Assembly: GCF_027912455.1 (NCBI RefSeq)
Contig: NZ_CP115446.1
Coordinates: forward strand, 1,883,501 to 1,947,500
Reading direction: 5' to 3'
DNA: 64,000 nt
From: Aurantiacibacter sp. MUD61
Lineage (GTDB): Bacteria; Pseudomonadota; Alphaproteobacteria; Sphingomonadales; Sphingomonadaceae
Positions 61,366-64,000 of this stretch are shown one piece after another; within the stretch, counting starts at the first letter, position 1; every line of letters begins with the position of its first letter. The notes beneath the pieces are model-generated. The model worked only from the letters and a program-made list of their open reading frames with translations. It had not been told where the DNA came from and did no database searches. The position numbers and the translations under genes were made by a program.

Positions 61366-63639
61366 TCAGAACCCGAGATTGCGAAGATTGAAGAAGATGC
61401 GGAAGCTGCTGCCGCTCTGCGCGTCTGCGAGCTGGATATAATCGCGCCGCCATGTGAAGCCGAATTCGAGGCATTCGTCGGCATAGGCGATGCCCAGCCG
61501 CGTGCGCAGGGGCTCGAATCCGTCTGCGGTGAAGCTGGGGTCTTCCTCCCGGTCGGTGAGGTTGACGACGGCTGATCCGAAAACCGACCAGTGATCGGCG
61601 AAAGCGACGCGGCCCGCAGCGCGCAGTTCTTCGCGATCCTGCAAGTCCTCGAACGACAGGTCGATATCACGGTCGAGCCGCAGATAGCCGAGCTCGAGAT
61701 AAGTCGCATCGGAGCCAATTGTCGCGTCGATTTCGTTGCGCCGGACTGCCAAACTGTCTTTGTCGAGGCGGAAGCGGTGCGTGAACTTTACGAAGTCTCG
61801 GAAGCGGACTTGCGTGCGGCCGACGAAATCGGACCATTGTTCATTGAGGCCAGTGCCATCGGGGAAAAGCGTCGGTTCGTCCGTCAGCCTGTATGACTGG
61901 CCGAAAGTGGTTTCGATCCGCCAGCCGGGGAAATTGGCCTGCCAGTCGAAGCCATAGGTGAGGCGGACGCCATCCTCCACGCGGTCGTAACCGGGAAAGC
62001 GATTGAGCGCGAAAAGGTTGGAATCTTCCAGATCGATCGCCCGCGCATCCTCATTCGGGATGTCCATATTGCGAATGTCCGGGGCGGCAACGAGTTGCAC
62101 GCGCGGGGTGAGGATTTGCGTTCCGCCGAGGAATTCGCCTGCAAAAGGCCACGTCACATCGACAGCGGCAATCGCGATCCCGCGCGCCTGCCAGCCGCCT
62201 TCCCCGCGATAGCTGGGCGTGATGGTGAGGAAATTGTCGTCCGAATGATAGACATCGCCGCGCACGAGGCCGGTCAGCGTAATCTCCTGCCCCATGGGCG
62301 TGAGCGTGCGGTAATCCCATTGCGCCCGGGCGAACGCGCGCTGCGTATCCTGACCCTCCGCGCGCGTAATCGCGAGCGTATTTGCCTGCAATTCCACATT
62401 GCCGCCGAGGATCGGATCTTCCAGCCGATAGCGCGCATCCACGAGAGGCAGAGCCAGCGGGACCTGACCCTGATCCGTGCTGACGAGCAGCGCCTGTGTC
62501 GCCCAACCGGCGATCGAGACATAGGAATTGTCGTCAATCCGCTCGAGCTGGACCGTCGAACGCAGGCGGTCTTCGCGGCTGATGTCATAACGGCGCAGGA
62601 ACGTACGGTCGCTGGCAAGCCGGATCGATCCGCTCGCGGTCCAGTTCTCATCCAGCTGAAAGCGGCCATTGGTCTCGATATAGCCGCGAATATCCTCTTC
62701 GCTGGTGGCGACGTTCGAATTGAGCGGGATGCGCGTGCCGTATGTACCGTAGGCCGTGACCTGAAAAGCGCCCCCGTCCGTCAGGTGGCGGTATTCGGCG
62801 GACACCATCGGGGCGGCCTCCGTGAAGACGTATCCCGTTAGCGTCAGATCGCGGTTGTCGGCGAGGCGCCAGTAATAGCTTCCCGAAAGCTCGATCCCGT
62901 TGGATGCGGTGATCCCGATATTGGGAACGAAAAATCCGCTTTCGGCGCTGCCATCCGCGCGCAGCGTCAGTCCCGGAAGCGGCAGGATGCGCGCGCCGAA
63001 CAATTCGAGATAGGCATCGGAGAAGCGAATCCGCTCTGTCTCGCTGTCATACCACACGCGCTCTGCTGTGATACGCCAGCTCGGGTTCTGCGCGCAGCCC
63101 TCTGCATTGGTGACAGGGCATGCAGAATAGACCGCGCGCTGCAGCTCGATATTGCCTTCCACATCGCGCGTCGCTTGCTCGGCTGCGAGCCTCGCACCTT
63201 GCCGGAAAGCGAACAGCAGATTGGTCATCGCGCCCGCTTCCAGCTCGTCTGTCAGTTCGAGACTGTCGGTGAAAAGCTGGTTGCCGTCTTCATCGACGAA
63301 GCGGACGTCGCCCGTCGCCATGATCTGGCCTGTCAGGCGATTCCACGTGACGGCATCGGCGCGCACCGACTGATCGCCCGATCGCAGCAGCACATTGCCC
63401 GATGCGGTGACAGTGTCGGTATCCTGATCGTAATTCAGCTCGTCGGCTTCGAAGCCGATCTGGCGCTGGCCATCCTCGTTGAATTCAGGGACGAAATCGG
63501 GATCGGGAGCGGAAGCCGGGACAGCCTCATCCTGCGCAAATGCCATGGGCGCTGCGCACAGCAATGCATTGACGGCTAGGCCGGTGGCGAAGAATCGGCG
63601 CAAGGAGACGCTCGGCAGGGAAGATGGGCCAGGGACCAT
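61366..63639 (-). CDS. lptD: LPS-assembly protein LptD
   Basis: A 757-residue outer-membrane barrel that inserts lipopolysaccharide into the outer leaflet. The signal peptide ends PMAFAQ, followed by an OstA/LptA-like N-terminal beta-jellyroll (FEADELNYDQDTDTVTASGNVLLRSGDQSVRADAVTWNRLTGQI) and an LptD barrel. The end is SFRIFFNLRNLGF with terminal Phe. It heads the conserved lptD-surA-pdxA-rsmA cluster. Divergent from pepA. Confidence 0.94.
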   Translation of the reverse strand: MVPGPSSLPSVSLRRFFATGLAVNALLCAAPMAFAQDEAVPASAPDPDFVPEFNEDGQRQIGFEADELNYDQDTDTVTASGNVLLRSGDQSVRADAVTWNRLTGQIMATGDVRFVDEDGNQLFTDSLELTDELEAGAMTNLLFAFRQGARLAAEQATRDVEGNIELQRAVYSACPVTNAEGCAQNPSWRITAERVWYDSETERIRFSDAYLELFGARILPLPGLTLRADGSAESGFFVPNIGITASNGIELSGSYYWRLADNRDLTLTGYVFTEAAPMVSAEYRHLTDGGAFQVTAYGTYGTRIPLNSNVATSEEDIRGYIETNGRFQLDENWTASGSIRLASDRTFLRRYDISREDRLRSTVQLERIDDNSYVSIAGWATQALLVSTDQGQVPLALPLVDARYRLEDPILGGNVELQANTLAITRAEGQDTQRAFARAQWDYRTLTPMGQEITLTGLVRGDVYHSDDNFLTITPSYRGEGGWQARGIAIAAVDVTWPFAGEFLGGTQILTPRVQLVAAPDIRNMDIPNEDARAIDLEDSNLFALNRFPGYDRVEDGVRLTYGFDWQANFPGWRIETTFGQSYRLTDEPTLFPDGTGLNEQWSDFVGRTQVRFRDFVKFTHRFRLDKDSLAVRRNEIDATIGSDATYLELGYLRLDRDIDLSFEDLQDREELRAAGRVAFADHWSVFGSAVVNLTDREEDPSFTADGFEPLRTRLGIAYADECLEFGFTWRRDYIQLADAQSGSSFRIFFNLRNLGF

Positions 63640-63737
63640 GGCTTGCCTATCGCACCGAGCGCCCCTAACTGCAACGCCAGCTTTGCAAGGCGCGCTGCCT
63701 TGCCATTTTGCACCGATACAGATTCTTGGGAGCCCTT

Positions 63738-64000
63738 ATGAAAATCCATTTCAGCGACAGCCTGACCGCCGATAGTCCGCGCCTTGTTGCCCGCATTGTT
63801 GACCAGGACAAGCTGCCGCAGGACCTGCCCGATAATTTCGTGGAAGCCGCAGAAGCATCGCGCTTCACCGGCAAGACCGGGCAGACTTTCGAGGGTTTCT
63901 ACAAGAAGGACGGCAAGCTGGTGCGGCTGGCTCTGGCAGGGGCTGGCAAGAAAGGCGACGACAAGCGCAACCACGCTCTGGAAAAAGCGGGTGCGGCACT
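63738..64000 (+). CDS. pepA: Leucyl aminopeptidase, 3' end cut by window
   Basis: The first 87 codons of what appears to be a leucyl aminopeptidase (M17). The frame begins MKIHFSDSLTADSPRLVARIVDQDKLP and continues open to the edge. The visible part has the N-terminal macrodomain style: FTGKTGQTFEGFYKKDGKLVRLALAGAGKKGDDKRN. The catalytic C-terminal part lies outside the window. Called from this N-terminal match and because pepA often faces lptD in Sphingomonadales. Confidence 0.8.
   Translation, partial: MKIHFSDSLTADSPRLVARIVDQDKLPQDLPDNFVEAAEASRFTGKTGQTFEGFYKKDGKLVRLALAGAGKKGDDKRNHALEKAGAA

Noticed and set aside
1..64000. CRISPR arrays, tRNA or rRNA genes, insertion sequences
   Set aside because: No regular repeat-spacer pattern, tRNA T-loop or transposase was seen apart from the tmRNA.

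Overview
This window looks like chromosomal DNA of a GC-rich alphaproteobacterium, most likely Sphingomonadales and close to Erythrobacteraceae. Three things point there. The transfer-messenger RNA is a circularly permuted, two-piece type encoding the tag ANDNEALAIAA. There is a clear homologue of the LOV-HTH photoreceptor EL222 of Erythrobacter litoralis. The TonB-dependent receptors, VUT-family transporter, ast genes and gene style also fit. All names come from reading motifs; no database search was run.

Layout: (1) 1-16050 is a polyuronate-use locus. It holds an MFS transporter cut by the left edge, two short-chain dehydrogenases, two KDG-type PfkB kinases, a secreted beta-helix protein, a TonB-dependent receptor, an FAH-family enzyme, a complete TRAP transporter (dctP-dctQ-dctM), a LacI regulator, an RpiB-fold isomerase like DhuI, and a PL38-like lyase. 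Three copies of a TGACACCGGT-type operator mark the LacI-like regulon. The pathway implied is extracellular cleavage, outer-membrane then inner-membrane uptake, isomerisation, reduction to 2-keto-3-deoxygluconate and phosphorylation. (2) 16153-25840 has a saccharopine-dehydrogenase-like protein, then a signalling block: cheA-cheW-cheY-cheB-cheR, a GGDEF/EAL protein and a soluble chemoreceptor with a C-terminal sensor-like region. (3) 26035-36426 is rich in nucleic-acid and nucleotide salvage: S1/P1 nuclease, AMP nucleosidase, 5'-nucleotidase lipoprotein, a TonB-dependent receptor, a 2OG oxygenase, a concentrative nucleoside transporter, a queuosine-precursor transporter and cytidine deaminase.

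(4) 36423-42631 has a phytoene-desaturase-like flavoenzyme, a secreted protein resembling a retropepsin whose active-site motif is degenerate, and a secreted beta-propeller/amidohydrolase fusion. (5) 42644-46377 is the most unusual part: a PqqD-like protein (RiPP recognition element) divergent from a nucleotidyltransferase, a lasso-B2-type cysteine protease and an ABC exporter. No lasso cyclase is present, and a 39-codon ORF lies immediately before the PqqD gene. (6) 46486-51798 has the LOV-HTH photoreceptor, a glycerate kinase, a hydroxyacid dehydrogenase, a NUDIX hydrolase and a lemA/TPM operon. (7) 51950-53720 has two tandem mscL genes, a hairpin-rich repeat, ssrA, and direct repeats downstream of it. 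(8) 53720-64000 has a small membrane protein, the arginine succinyltransferase genes astA/astB with an M20 peptidase, a membrane PilZ protein, the conserved lptD-surA-pdxA-rsmA cluster, and the start of leucyl aminopeptidase cut by the right edge.
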